Assembly: GCA_003486785.1 (NCBI GenBank)
Contig: DNFZ01000147.1
Span: 1-14,778 of the forward strand
DNA: 14,778 nucleotides
Direction of reading: 5' to 3'
Origin: Clostridiales bacterium
Lineage (GTDB): Bacteria > Bacillota > Clostridia > Christensenellales > CAG-138
Shown here piece by piece: positions 1 to 7,262 of this stretch. A model generated the notes under the pieces. That model searched no databases, was not told the origin of the DNA, and saw nothing but the letters and a program-made list of their open reading frames with translations. Every line of letters begins with the position of its first letter. Positions within the stretch are counted from its first letter, which is position 1. Made by a program: the position numbers and the translations under genes.

Positions 1-377
1 GCGACGCGATCAACACCGCCATGCGCGAGCTGTTTTTACAGATCGTATACGGCCGCACGCAGAGTGCGTTTTCCGAAGACGGCCTGCCCATCGGCGCCGG
101 CCTCGAAGACCTCGGCAAGGGGCTCCGGTCGCAGATTGGCACCATGTACGGCACGCTCGCCAAGGGCCCGCGCTATCTGGAGATGGCGGAAGGCTATGTC
201 ATCGCCATCGCGCTGGATGAGGGCGGCGAGATCATCGGCTACAAATTCGTCAACCTCGGCAAGATGATGGACGCGATCAAGAAGGGTGTCGATCCCAAGG
301 ATGCGTACGAGAAGAACATTGGTACCTATGGGCGTTTCGACCAGGCCGCCAAGGTTATCGACCCGCGGAAAGCGTAA
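1..377 (+). CDS. NifU-like iron-sulfur cluster assembly scaffold protein, 3' end only
   Basis: The frame is open from base 3 to the TAA at 375-377, so this is the C-terminal part of a protein whose start lies left of the window; the ATG at 21 is internal. The visible part begins D-A-I-N-T-A-M-R-E-L-F and contains a glycine-rich stretch (GLPIGAGLEDLGKGLRSQ) and the segment GTMYGTLAKGPRYLEMAEGY. I recognise this as the clostridial NifU-N-related scaffold protein that normally sits directly before a GGGtGRT gene. In that family the cluster-binding cysteines are in the N-terminal half, which is not visible here; the visible part has no cysteine. The neighbour starts 10 bases after the stop, so the two are almost certainly co-transcribed. 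The inferred role is holding or passing on an Fe-S cluster in the cytoplasm. The family call rests on memory of homologues and on the neighbour. Confidence 0.8.
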   Translation, partial: DAINTAMRELFLQIVYGRTQSAFSEDGLPIGAGLEDLGKGLRSQIGTMYGTLAKGPRYLEMAEGYVIAIALDEGGEIIGYKFVNLGKMMDAIKKGVDPKDAYEKNIGTYGRFDQAAKVIDPRKA

Positions 378-387
378 GGAGGCAGCT

Positions 388-1383
388 ATGGCTATTTTTG
401 AAGGTTACGAAAGAAGAATCGAGAAGATCAACGCCGAGCTGGCAAAGCACGGCATCAACGGCATTGAAGACGCAAAGGCCATCTGCGAGGCTAAGGGGAT
501 CGATGTGTTCGGTATCGTGCGCGACATCCAGCCCATCGCGTTCGAAAACGCCTGCTGGGCATATGCCGTCGGCGCGGCAATCGCCATCAAAACCGGTGCG
601 ACCGCTGCGGATAAGGCGGCGGAGGCCATCGGCGTTGGCTTGCAGGCGTTCTGCATCCCCGGTTCGGTTGCGGATCAGCGCGAAGTTGGCATCGGCCACG
701 GCAATCTTGCCGCCATGCTCCTGCGCGAGGAGACCAACTGCTTCTGCTTCCTCGCGGGTCACGAGAGCTTTGCCGCGGCGGAAGGCGCGATCGGAATCGC
801 AAAGACCGCCAACAAAGTCCGCACCAAGCCCCTGCAGGTCATCCTCAACGGCCTTGGCAAAGACGCGGCGTACGTCATCTCCCGTATAAACGGCTTTACC
901 TATCTGGAGACGGAGTATGACTACTACACCGGCAAGCTGGATATCACCAAGACGAAAGCCTTCTCTGATGGCGATCGTGCGAAGGTTCGCTGCTACGGCG
1001 CGGACGACGTGAACGAAGGCGTCGCCATCATGCGGCATGAGAACGTGGATGTCTCCATCACAGGAAACTCCACCAACCCCACGCGCTTCCAGCATCCCGT
1101 TGCGGGCACCTATAAAAAATGGTGCATCGAGCACGGCAAGAAGTATTTCTCCGTGGCGAGCGGCGGCGGCACGGGCCGCACCCTGCATCCGGACAACATG
1201 GCGGCGGGTCCCGCTTCCTACGGCATGACAGATACGATGGGCCGCATGCATTCCGACGCGCAGTTTGCGGGCTCTTCGTCCGTTCCGGCGCACGTCGAGA
1301 TGATGGGCCTCATCGGCATGGGCAATAACCCGATGGTCGGCGCCACCGTCGCTGTAGCGGTCGCTATCGCGCAGGCGAAATAA
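388..1383 (+). CDS. GGGtGRT family protein (function unknown)
   Basis: A 331-residue soluble protein starting at ATG 388, preceded by AAGGAGG at 376-382, which overlaps the stop of the NifU-like gene. The upstream in-frame ATG at 286 lies inside that gene and is rejected. The motif naming the family, GGGTGRT, is at residues 259-265, followed by LHPDN. Other conserved-looking stretches are GIGHGN (101-106), FLAGHESFAAAEGAIG (121-136) and the glycine-rich C-terminal region around 307-325. Seven cysteines are present (33, 56, 89, 118, 120, 202, 246), including a Cys-x-Cys pair at 118/120. No signal peptide is seen. The alanine- and glycine-rich C-terminal stretch is probably not a membrane span. 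The reaction is unknown. Constant pairing with a NifU-like scaffold suggests a link to iron-sulfur metabolism, which is inference. Translation is probably coupled to the upstream gene. Confidence 0.9.
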   Translation: MAIFEGYERRIEKINAELAKHGINGIEDAKAICEAKGIDVFGIVRDIQPIAFENACWAYAVGAAIAIKTGATAADKAAEAIGVGLQAFCIPGSVADQREVGIGHGNLAAMLLREETNCFCFLAGHESFAAAEGAIGIAKTANKVRTKPLQVILNGLGKDAAYVISRINGFTYLETEYDYYTGKLDITKTKAFSDGDRAKVRCYGADDVNEGVAIMRHENVDVSITGNSTNPTRFQHPVAGTYKKWCIEHGKKYFSVASGGGTGRTLHPDNMAAGPASYGMTDTMGRMHSDAQFAGSSSVPAHVEMMGLIGMGNNPMVGATVAVAVAIAQAK

Positions 1384-1403
1384 GCGATTACCATCGCAAA
1401 ATG

Positions 1404-1435
1404 AAAAGAAGCAGGTGTAACATTCTGCTTCTTTT
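1404..1435 (+). terminator. Bidirectional Rho-independent terminator between convergent genes
   Basis: An 11-base perfect stem (AAAAGAAGCAG at 1404-1414, CTGCTTCTTTT at 1425-1435) encloses a 10-base loop. Because the arms start with A-runs and end with T-runs, the hairpin reads the same way from both strands. It lies 20 bases after the GGGtGRT stop and about 50 bases beyond the end of the convergent kinase gene, so it can serve both. The stem is only moderately GC-rich. Confidence 0.75.
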
Positions 1436-1485
1436 GCGTTTCCAGCTTTGCTCAAAGCGATGGGGGCTCTTCTGCAAGCAAGGCT

Positions 1486-2349
1486 TCAGCGCTCCTGCTC
1501 CTGCATGAATACCGTCGCTCCGGCGGCGTTGCCAAGGCTGGCGCACTCCTCCGTGGAGAGCCCGCGCACGCAGCCGTCTATGATCGCGGCGCCCATCGCG
1601 TCTCCCGCGCCGGAGGTGTTGCTCTGGCCCTGTGCTTGCGCCGATATCACGCCGCAGCCGTCTGCGTCCGCCCAATATACGCCTTCCTCGCCCAGAGAGA
1701 TGAAAACACGCCTGACGCCCTGCTCCAGAAACCAATCCGAAGCGCGGTAGATGCCGCGGATGGTATCGCAGGATTTGCCGGAGAGAAAGCCCGCCTCAAA
1801 GCGGTTGGGTTTGATGGCGAAGCACTTACCGATATTTCCGCCGATTCGCTTGGCTTTTGCACAGCTCACCGGGTCGAAAAACAGCGGAACGGTCACATTT
1901 GCGCAAAGATAGGCGAGCGACTCCGGCGAGAGATTACCGTCGATGACGCACATGCGCGAGGCGTTAATCAGCGCAAGCCGCGCGGAAAGATATGCCGGCG
2001 TGAGATGATCGAGCACGGACATATCGCTGATGCCGACGAGCATGTCGCCGTCTTCGTCAAACACGCTGATAAACGTTCCCGTATGTTCGGTGCCGACATA
2101 AGCGTGCTCCAATGAAACATTTGCCTTGCGGCAGCTCTCGCGCACCATGCTCGCATGAAAGCCGGAACCGATTGCTGTGACCAGCTCGGCGTGATAGCCG
2201 AGCGCGGCAAGGCGCATGGCGATGTTGTGTCCGACGCCGCCGACGCGTATCCCCACGCGGCCAAGGTTGCTGTCCCGCTCGCGGCAGATGCTCTCCGGCT
2301 TGCCGGTGATGTCGATGGCAGCGCCGCCGACGATGAAAATTGTCTCCAT
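1486..2349 (-). CDS. psuK: PfkB-family carbohydrate kinase, probable pseudouridine kinase
   Basis: A 287-residue ribokinase-fold protein. The first PfkB signature region is at about 31-44 (GIRVGGVGHNIA). The second, NTSGAGDA at 244-251, carries the anion hole and the catalytic base Asp250. The segments SDMSVLDHLTPAYL (108-121), FFDPVSCAKAKRI (157-169) and KPNRFEAGFLSG (180-191) resemble E. coli PsuK more than ribokinase or fructokinase. The predicted reaction is ATP-dependent phosphorylation of pseudouridine to pseudouridine 5'-phosphate in nucleoside salvage. It is some 25 residues shorter than my recollection of E. coli PsuK, mostly at the C-terminus, yet all core motifs are present. The usual partner PsuG (glycosidase) is not next to it. 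The start is set by GGAGGT at 2356-2361. It converges on the GGGtGRT gene. The kinase family is sure; the pseudouridine substrate is inferred, and another nucleoside or sugar is possible. Confidence 0.8.
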   Translation of the reverse strand: METIFIVGGAAIDITGKPESICRERDSNLGRVGIRVGGVGHNIAMRLAALGYHAELVTAIGSGFHASMVRESCRKANVSLEHAYVGTEHTGTFISVFDEDGDMLVGISDMSVLDHLTPAYLSARLALINASRMCVIDGNLSPESLAYLCANVTVPLFFDPVSCAKAKRIGGNIGKCFAIKPNRFEAGFLSGKSCDTIRGIYRASDWFLEQGVRRVFISLGEEGVYWADADGCGVISAQAQGQSNTSGAGDAMGAAIIDGCVRGLSTEECASLGNAAGATVFMQEQER

Positions 2350-2430
2350 GATCGTACCTCCAGAATCGGGATGCGCGGTCAGATTTTTGCGGTTGTTAAA
2401 GGCTTAAGAACTGCATGTCTTGCTATACAA

Positions 2431-2476
2431 AACAGGGAGAGGGTTTGAGAGCGGTCAAAGCCGCACCCAAACCCTC
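2431..2476 (-). terminator. Probable Rho-independent terminator after the DUF4870-like gene
   Basis: Read on the minus strand, GAGGGTTT (2476-2469) pairs with AAACCCTC (2446-2439). A 4+4 internal loop leads to a second GCGG/CCGC stem (2464-2461 with 2454-2451) and a six-base loop. A short T-run (TTTT, within 2431-2434) follows after a few bases. It lies 24-69 bases past the stop of the gene ending at 2500. The weak T-run makes it less certain than the other terminators here. Confidence 0.55.
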
Positions 2477-2499
2477 GTGAAATCATTCGAGAAGCAAAA

Positions 2500-2910
2500 T
2501 CAGCTTTTGATCAAGCGAATCTCGCCGATGAAGGGCAGATCCTTGTCTTCTTTGTTGGCGACATTGATGATGCCGATGAGGGAGAGCACAAAGCTCGCTA
2601 AGCCGACCACTGCGCTCAGAATGCTGTTGAACCACGGAATCCATGAAAAGACGCCGACAGCGACCCAGGCGATGACCTCGAGGATCAAGAGGTTGATGCC
2701 GCGCAAGGCATGCGCCCGCACAAAGGAAGACTGATCCTTGACCAGATAGGGTACCAGCGCGAGAATGCCGAGATAGGCCAGAATGCCCATCCACATGTCG
2801 TTGGAGCTGCTGGTTTCATGAAAGCGCGCGCCGCCGACCGGTTCGCCGCAGTTTCCGCAGGCCTTATCGCTATCGTTGAGCTGAGAGCCGCATTTTGAAC
2901 AGAAAGCCAT
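2500..2910 (-). CDS. Zinc-ribbon, DUF4870-like membrane protein
   Basis: A 136-residue protein with an N-terminal zinc ribbon, Cys4-x2-Cys7 and Cys18-x2-Cys21, then a short linker and three hydrophobic segments at about 40-57, 72-92 and 95-118. The sequence AYLGILALVPYLVKDQSSFVRAHALRGINLL, together with the ending LPFIGEIRLIKS, resembles the DUF4870 (Tic20-like) membrane family. Function is unknown; the zinc ribbon should lie on the cytoplasmic side. The start is supported by GGAGGA at 2917-2922. The gene upstream on the same strand, 54 bases away, codes for another membrane protein with an almost identical zinc-ribbon head, so the two may be co-transcribed and work together. The family assignment is from sequence pattern only. 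Confidence 0.85.
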   Translation of the reverse strand: MAFCSKCGSQLNDSDKACGNCGEPVGGARFHETSSSNDMWMGILAYLGILALVPYLVKDQSSFVRAHALRGINLLILEVIAWVAVGVFSWIPWFNSILSAVVGLASFVLSLIGIINVANKEDKDLPFIGEIRLIKS

Positions 2911-2964
2911 GTTTTTTCCTCCAATTTTGTTTTTTATTATCGCCGAAAATATAAAACGAATCGC

Positions 2965-3360
2965 CTAATTAAAAAAGTTGTTGAGCAGGTAAGCCGATCC
3001 GCCGAACGCGACAATCGCGACGAGAATCACCAGATACAGCGCCAGGCCAATTCCCATCAGCAGCAGATAGCCGCGTGCCAGGTTACGACGGTTGAGGTTT
3101 ACCGTGCCGCCGGAAGCCCAGAGTATGGTGATGATGAAACCCGCTATCGGAAGCGCCATAAGCAGCATAGAACCGGCGAACCCCCAGCTGCTGAGCACGG
3201 CATATGGGGCGCTCTGCATGGGTTCGTCGTCACCGATGCGGACGGGTGGTTGCGGACTGACCGCCGCGCCATTCGCAAATTGCGTGACAGGCGCGCCGCA
3301 GTTGGCGCAGGTTCGATCCAGACGATAAACGGGTTTCCCGCAATTTTCGCAGAATGCCAT
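2965..3360 (-). CDS. Zinc-ribbon membrane protein
   Basis: A 131-residue protein starting MAFCENCG, with ribbon cysteines at 4, 7, 18 and 21, the same spacing as in its downstream neighbour. A polar, proline-containing linker (about 25-58) follows, then two hydrophobic segments at about 60-81 and 97-120 that probably span the membrane. The stretch between them (WASGGTVNLNRRNLARGYLL) is typical of small zinc-ribbon membrane proteins of Firmicutes with no assigned role. The start is set by AGGAGGA at 3367-3373. It has its own predicted promoter just upstream. The body differs from the neighbouring protein, so the two share only the head. Its function is not recognised. Confidence 0.8.
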   Translation of the reverse strand: MAFCENCGKPVYRLDRTCANCGAPVTQFANGAAVSPQPPVRIGDDEPMQSAPYAVLSSWGFAGSMLLMALPIAGFIITILWASGGTVNLNRRNLARGYLLLMGIGLALYLVILVAIVAFGGSAYLLNNFFN

Positions 3361-3410
3361 ACGTAATCCTCCTGTTGGCCTATCGGTTGTTACGCTTTGC
3401 CGATGTGTTC

Positions 3411-3440
3411 AGTATAAAGCAAACGTATCAGACAACGCAA
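3411..3440 (-). promoter_or_regulatory. Predicted sigma-A promoter for the zinc-ribbon gene pair
   Basis: On the minus strand a -35 TTGCGT (3440-3435) and a -10 TATACT (3416-3411) are separated by 18 bases. Transcription would start near 3404, about 45 bases before the ATG at 3360. The -35 begins about ten bases after the T-run of the pheT terminator. No better match was seen in the gap 3361-3513. Confidence 0.55.
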
Positions 3441-3449
3441 CTAGGATTC

Positions 3450-3483
3450 AAAAAACCCGACGTAAAATCTTGTACGCCGGGTT
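3450..3483 (-). terminator. Rho-independent terminator of pheST
   Basis: Read on the minus strand, AACCCGGCGTA (3483-3473) pairs with TACGTCGGGTT (3464-3454), with one C/A mismatch and an eight-base loop. A run of six T (3455-3450) overlaps the end of the stem. It begins 31 bases after the pheT stop. This is a textbook intrinsic terminator. Confidence 0.9.
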
Positions 3484-3513
3484 ATGGTTTTGTCTCGCAG
3501 GAAAGCCGCTGCG

Positions 3514-5910
3514 TTATGCGCGCAGCGGTGCGCCGCGCTCTTTAAGTGCGTCGATGATCGCATCCATTGCTCGCTTGATTTCTTCGTCCGTAAGCGTATG
3601 ATCTTCCGCACGGAGCGAGAAGGTGAACGCGAGGCTCTTCTTGCCGGCGGGGATGCCGATGCCGGCATACGTATCAAACAGCTGTACATCTGAGACGATC
3701 ACGTCTGCGGCCGCGGTCTCGATAACCTTTTTGAGCACAGAGGACTCCAGCGCAGCATCCACGACGACCGCGAGGTCGCGCTCTGCCGCCGGGAAGCGGG
3801 GCAGCGGCTCAAACCGCTTGCCGCATGTGCGATTTTCGGCGAACGCCGCAAAGCTCAGCTCAGCGATATATACTCTGCCGTCCGCTTTCCAGCCGTCTGC
3901 CACGTCAGGATGCAACTCGCCGAATTCGCCGAGAGAAACGCCGGATTCGGAGACGATCTGAGCCGCGCGGCCGGGCTGGAGATAGCTTGCCGTGCTCTTC
4001 CGGTACTCGGCGTTTCTGATTCCCAGCACGCGGAAGAGCTCCTCGAGCATGCCCTTGAGCAGATAAAAATCCACGCCTTCGCCGCCGAGCACGATGCCGA
4101 TCTTTTTGCGCTCCTCCGGCAGCTCCTCGCCGGTGTCCACGTGTGTGTTGCCCACCTCAAAGAAGCGCAAATGTCCGCTTTTGCGGTTTGCGTTTCGCAC
4201 GAGAGAATCCAGCATGCCGGGAATCAGCGTGGTGCGCATGAGGCTCTGATCCTCGCCAAACGGGTTGAGGATGCGCACGGCGCGCCTGAGTTCGCTGTCC
4301 TGCGGCAGCAGGAGAGAATCGAATACCGAAGGGCTAGTGAAGTTGTAGTTATACATCTCATACAGCCCCAGAGAAACCAGCGTATCTTTCACCGTGTCTT
4401 CCAGCAGGAAGAGATCGTTGATCTGCCCGCGGAAGGTGTCTCCGCGCATGAGCGTGGGCTTAATGTTGTAGTAGCCGTAGATGCGCGCAATCTCCTCGGC
4501 GATGTCCCAGTCCGCCTCGATGCCGCTCTCGATATCCGTGCGAAAATGCGGAATGGTCACATGCAGTCCGCCAAGTGTCGGGCGTGCGTGAATGGAGATT
4601 GTAGCGAGCATCTCAGCCATCTGTTTTGCCGAGAGATCGAGTGCGAGCAGCGCGTTGATGTGGTCTACGTTGACCGTGATTTCGCGATCGGCCGGCTTCT
4701 CTTTTCTCACGTCGATCATCTCGCCGACCACCGTGCCCGCCTTGAGCTCGGCCACCAACTCGATGGCGCGATCCAGCGCAAGCTGGGCGCTCACGGGCTC
4801 TACGCCCTTGATAAAGCGGCTTGCGGCATCCGTCGTGTGCTTGAGCTTTCGAGCCGTCGCGCGGATGTTGCTGCCCTTGAACACGGCGGATTCAAACAGG
4901 ACCGCCTGCGTCTGATCGGTGATTTCGGAGTTGAGGCCGCCCATCACGCCCGCGATGCCAACGCCGCGGCTCTCGTCCGCAATCAAAAGCATATCCGGTG
5001 TGACTGCGCGCTCGCGTTTGTCCAGCGTGGTGACGGTTTCGTTTTCATGCGCGGTGCGCACGACGATGTGGCTGCCGTGGATGCAGGCAAGGTCAAACGC
5101 GTGCATCGGATGTCCGTATTCCGCGAGCACATAGTTCGTAATGTCGACGATGTTATTGATGGGGCGAAGGCCCACGGCGCGGAGTTTTCTCTGCATCCAC
5201 GCTGGGGAAGGCTCGATGACAATATCCTTGACCACGCGGGCGGTATAGCGCGGGCAGAGGTCATAGTTTTCCACCGTCACGCGCGCATGGTCCGCGGCAT
5301 TGCCCGCACCCTTAACGGGATTGATCGCGGGTTCGCGGAAACGCTGACCGAGCGCCGCCGCAGCCTCGCGGCACATGCCGATGATGCTGATGCAGTCCGG
5401 GCGGTTGGGGGTAAGCTCAAAATCGAAGATTTCATCGTCGAAGCCAAGCGCCTTTTCGATCGGCTGCCCAAGCGGATACTCCGCCTGCAAGATCAGGATG
5501 CCGTGCGCCTCTGCGCAGGGATAGTCCGCATTGGTCAGCCCCAGCTCCGCGCCGGAGCAGAGCATGCCGTAGCTCATCACGCCGCGCATGCTGACCGCCG
5601 CCATCTCGCGCCCGCCGAGCTTGGAACCCACCACCGCGACGGGAACCAGTGCGCCGTCAAAGACATTGTCCGCTCCAGTGACAATGGTCAGCACTTCACT
5701 GCCGACGTCCACCTGGCAGATGTGCAGGTGCTCGGAGTTTTCGTGCTTGACGATGGAGAGAACGCGGCCGACCACGACGCCCTCGACGCCGGATAGCTCC
5801 TTTTCCACGCCCGCGCACTCAAAGCCGCGCCACATCATCTTCTCGATGAATTCAGCGTTGGAGACGTTGAAGTCCACATATTCACAAAGCCACTTCTTCG
5901 GTAATTTCAT
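3514..5910 (-). CDS. pheT: Phenylalanyl-tRNA synthetase beta subunit
   Basis: A 798-residue protein, a normal bacterial length. Together with PheS it forms the cytoplasmic alpha2-beta2 enzyme that charges tRNA-Phe. Domains in order: an N-terminal region beginning MKLPKKWLCEYVDF, an EMAP/OB-type tRNA-binding domain at about 40-150 (GVVVGRVLSIVKHENSEHLHICQVD, then VTGADNV), the B3/B4 editing region at about 200-375 with GVGIAGVMGG, a B5 domain at about 400-470, a catalytic-like core with RTTLIPGMLDSLVRN, and the C-terminal ferredoxin-fold anticodon-binding domain at about 705-797 (PLPRFPAAERDLAVVVD). It is the second gene of pheST. Its ribosome site overlaps the pheS stop, so translation is probably coupled. 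It shares the T-box control upstream of pheS and ends at a strong terminator. No damage is visible. Confidence 0.97.
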   Translation of the reverse strand: MKLPKKWLCEYVDFNVSNAEFIEKMMWRGFECAGVEKELSGVEGVVVGRVLSIVKHENSEHLHICQVDVGSEVLTIVTGADNVFDGALVPVAVVGSKLGGREMAAVSMRGVMSYGMLCSGAELGLTNADYPCAEAHGILILQAEYPLGQPIEKALGFDDEIFDFELTPNRPDCISIIGMCREAAAALGQRFREPAINPVKGAGNAADHARVTVENYDLCPRYTARVVKDIVIEPSPAWMQRKLRAVGLRPINNIVDITNYVLAEYGHPMHAFDLACIHGSHIVVRTAHENETVTTLDKRERAVTPDMLLIADESRGVGIAGVMGGLNSEITDQTQAVLFESAVFKGSNIRATARKLKHTTDAASRFIKGVEPVSAQLALDRAIELVAELKAGTVVGEMIDVRKEKPADREITVNVDHINALLALDLSAKQMAEMLATISIHARPTLGGLHVTIPHFRTDIESGIEADWDIAEEIARIYGYYNIKPTLMRGDTFRGQINDLFLLEDTVKDTLVSLGLYEMYNYNFTSPSVFDSLLLPQDSELRRAVRILNPFGEDQSLMRTTLIPGMLDSLVRNANRKSGHLRFFEVGNTHVDTGEELPEERKKIGIVLGGEGVDFYLLKGMLEELFRVLGIRNAEYRKSTASYLQPGRAAQIVSESGVSLGEFGELHPDVADGWKADGRVYIAELSFAAFAENRTCGKRFEPLPRFPAAERDLAVVVDAALESSVLKKVIETAAADVIVSDVQLFDTYAGIGIPAGKKSLAFTFSLRAEDHTLTDEEIKRAMDAIIDALKERGAPLRA

Positions 5911-5918
5911 ACTTCATT

Positions 5919-5925
5919 CCTCCTT
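5919..5925 (-). promoter_or_regulatory. pheT ribosome binding site overlapping the pheS stop codon
   Basis: On the minus strand AAGGAGG (5925-5919) shares its first two bases with the TAA stop of pheS (5926-5924). It lies eight bases before the pheT ATG. The overlap suggests that ribosomes finishing pheS help start pheT, which would keep the two subunits balanced. Confidence 0.8.
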
Positions 5926-6952
5926 AGAACTGGCGCAGGAAGCGCGCATCGTTTTCATACTCAAGCCGGATGTCGTTGATGCCGAACTTGAGGTTTGCCA
6001 TGCGGTCTACGCCGAGGCCGAACGCGAGTCCCGTCCATACCATCGGGTCATAGCCGCAGTTGGCGATCTCATGTGGGTTGGTCACGCCGCAGCCGAGGAT
6101 TTCAATCCAGCCCGTGCCCTTGCACACGCGGCAGCCTTTGCCGCCGCAGATCGAGCAGGAGACGTCCAGCTCCGCCGAAGGCTCCGTAAACGGGAAGTAG
6201 CTGGGGCGCAGACGGGTTTTGACATCCTCGCCGAACACGGCGTGCACAAACGAGTCGAGAATGCCCTTGAGGTCTCCCAGCGTGAGCCCCTTGTCTACCA
6301 CAAAACCCTCGATCTGGTGGAACACGGGGGAGTGGCTCGCGTCCACTTCGTCCACACGGAAGACGCGCCCCGGCATCATCAGCCGAAACGGCGGGGTCAG
6401 CGTTGTCAGCGCGCGGATCTCGCAAGGCGAGGTGTGCGTGCGCAGCACCACGTTTTCGTTGATGTAAAACGTGTCCTGCATATCCCGCGCGGGGTGATCC
6501 TTGGGCAAGTTTAAAAGGGTAAAGTTGTTGTCGTCCAGCTCGATCTCCGGCCCGTCAAACATCGAAAACCCCATGCCGACCAGTGCATCGCGAATCAACC
6601 GATACGTCTGCGTCATCGGGTGCAGGCGGCCAAGCGGGCTTGGCAGCTGCCCGGGCGCGGTAACGTCCAGCGCCTCTTTTTCGAAGCGACGCAGTTTGGC
6701 AATCTCGCCAAGCGCCGCGCGCTTTTCGGCGACGACCGCTTCCAGCGCGCTCTTGACCTTGTTGGCAAATGCGCCGACGTTCGCGCGCTCGCTGCTCTCG
6801 AGCTTGCCCATCGTGCGTAGAATCGCCGTGAGCGAGCCGTTTCTGCCGAGCACGTCGATGAGCTGCTGCTCGAGTTCTTCGGGCGATTGGCAGCTTTTGA
6901 GTTTCGCTTCGGCTTCCTCGCGCAAAAGTGCGAGTGACTCCATCATACCCAT
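5924..6952 (-). CDS. pheS: Phenylalanyl-tRNA synthetase alpha subunit
   Basis: A 342-residue catalytic subunit of PheRS. The N-terminal coiled-coil region is about 1-95. The class II core follows: HPMTQTYRLI (111-120), motif 2 FRVDEVDASHSPVFHQIEGF (198-217) and motif 3 GLAFGLGVDRMANLKFGI (308-325). The start at 6952 is preferred to the Met codons at 6946 and 6943 because AGGAGG at 6969-6964 is 11 bases from it. A Cys4 insertion, CxxCx4CxxC at 266, 269, 274 and 277 (CSICGGKGCRVC), could bind zinc; such inserts are common in PheS of Firmicutes. In most homologues the residue after FR in motif 2 is, as I recall, not valine, a small oddity. It is the first gene of pheST and is controlled by the T-box leader. 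Confidence 0.97.
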   Translation of the reverse strand: MGMMESLALLREEAEAKLKSCQSPEELEQQLIDVLGRNGSLTAILRTMGKLESSERANVGAFANKVKSALEAVVAEKRAALGEIAKLRRFEKEALDVTAPGQLPSPLGRLHPMTQTYRLIRDALVGMGFSMFDGPEIELDDNNFTLLNLPKDHPARDMQDTFYINENVVLRTHTSPCEIRALTTLTPPFRLMMPGRVFRVDEVDASHSPVFHQIEGFVVDKGLTLGDLKGILDSFVHAVFGEDVKTRLRPSYFPFTEPSAELDVSCSICGGKGCRVCKGTGWIEILGCGVTNPHEIANCGYDPMVWTGLAFGLGVDRMANLKFGINDIRLEYENDARFLRQF

Positions 6953-6998
6953 GTGTGTGTTCTCCTCCTCTTGTCAATGCAGGTAATGTGAACCAAAT

Positions 6999-7034
6999 AA
7001 AAACGCGCTCCGCCCTGAAAGGGACGAATCGCGT
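6999..7034 (-). terminator. T-box regulated intrinsic terminator
   Basis: On the minus strand ACGCG (7034-7030) pairs with CGCGT (7007-7003), and inside it CCCT pairs with AGGG around a three-base loop. A run of T covers 7003-6999. The CCCT arm is the same one needed for the antiterminator, so the two folds exclude each other. It may also end transcripts running on from the metallohydrolase gene, since no other terminator separates them. Confidence 0.85.
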
Positions 7035-7250
7035 CGTGGTACCACCCTCGTTTGCTCGCCCGTCCTGGACGGGTTAAGCCTCGATTCCGCTGTATCGGGC
7101 GGGCCCGTTGCCGACTACAAAACGCTTTGCGCTGTTCACCGGCAAGGCTCCGGGGCGAACTTGGTGTCCTGTTTTACGCATACCGCTTTCAGCCGGTGAC
7201 GGTACTCTCTACAGCGTCGTTCGAGGACTTTTCCCCTTCATAGCCTTTGC
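6999..7250 (-). promoter_or_regulatory. Phenylalanine T-box riboswitch (leader of pheST)
   Basis: The minus strand shows a full T-box leader. The Stem I base is GCAAaGGCT (7250-7242) with AGCCTTGC (7149-7142). Above it GGGG (7236-7233) pairs with CCCC (7155-7152), and GTCCT (7228-7224) with AGGAC (7170-7166). These enclose the specifier loop, where TTC (7159-7157), a Phe codon followed by G, is the specifier. The conserved AGAGAG and GGCTGAAAG elements lie further up the stem. A Stem III hairpin is at 7073-7059. The T-box sequence AGGGTGGTACCACG is at 7048-7035; its TGGT bulge fits a tRNA ending in A-CCA, as tRNA-Phe does. Uncharged tRNA-Phe binding should let AGGG of the T-box pair with CCCT (7022-7019) and stop the terminator from forming. 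Confidence 0.95.
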
Positions 7251-7262
7251 TTATTTATTTTA

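Noticed and set aside
286..387. Longer start for the GGGtGRT gene at 286
   Set aside because: It lies in another frame within the NifU-like gene, and the ATG at 388 has a perfect AAGGAGG site and matches the usual family start.
355..1455. A 366-codon open frame on the minus strand opposite the GGGtGRT gene
   Set aside because: It mirrors a recognised gene, is rich in Arg, Ala and Asp, matches no family and runs through the terminator hairpin.
2362..2430. TTGTAT...TTAAGC as a promoter for the pseudouridine kinase-like gene
   Set aside because: The -10 matches poorly and no alternative stood out, so the promoter of that gene is left unassigned.
3910..5796. A 628-codon open frame on the plus strand, antisense to pheT
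   Set aside because: It lies wholly inside an intact, clearly recognised pheT on the other strand, matches no family I know, is rich in Arg, His and Ala as expected from GC-rich antisense frames, and has no ribosome site or promoter.
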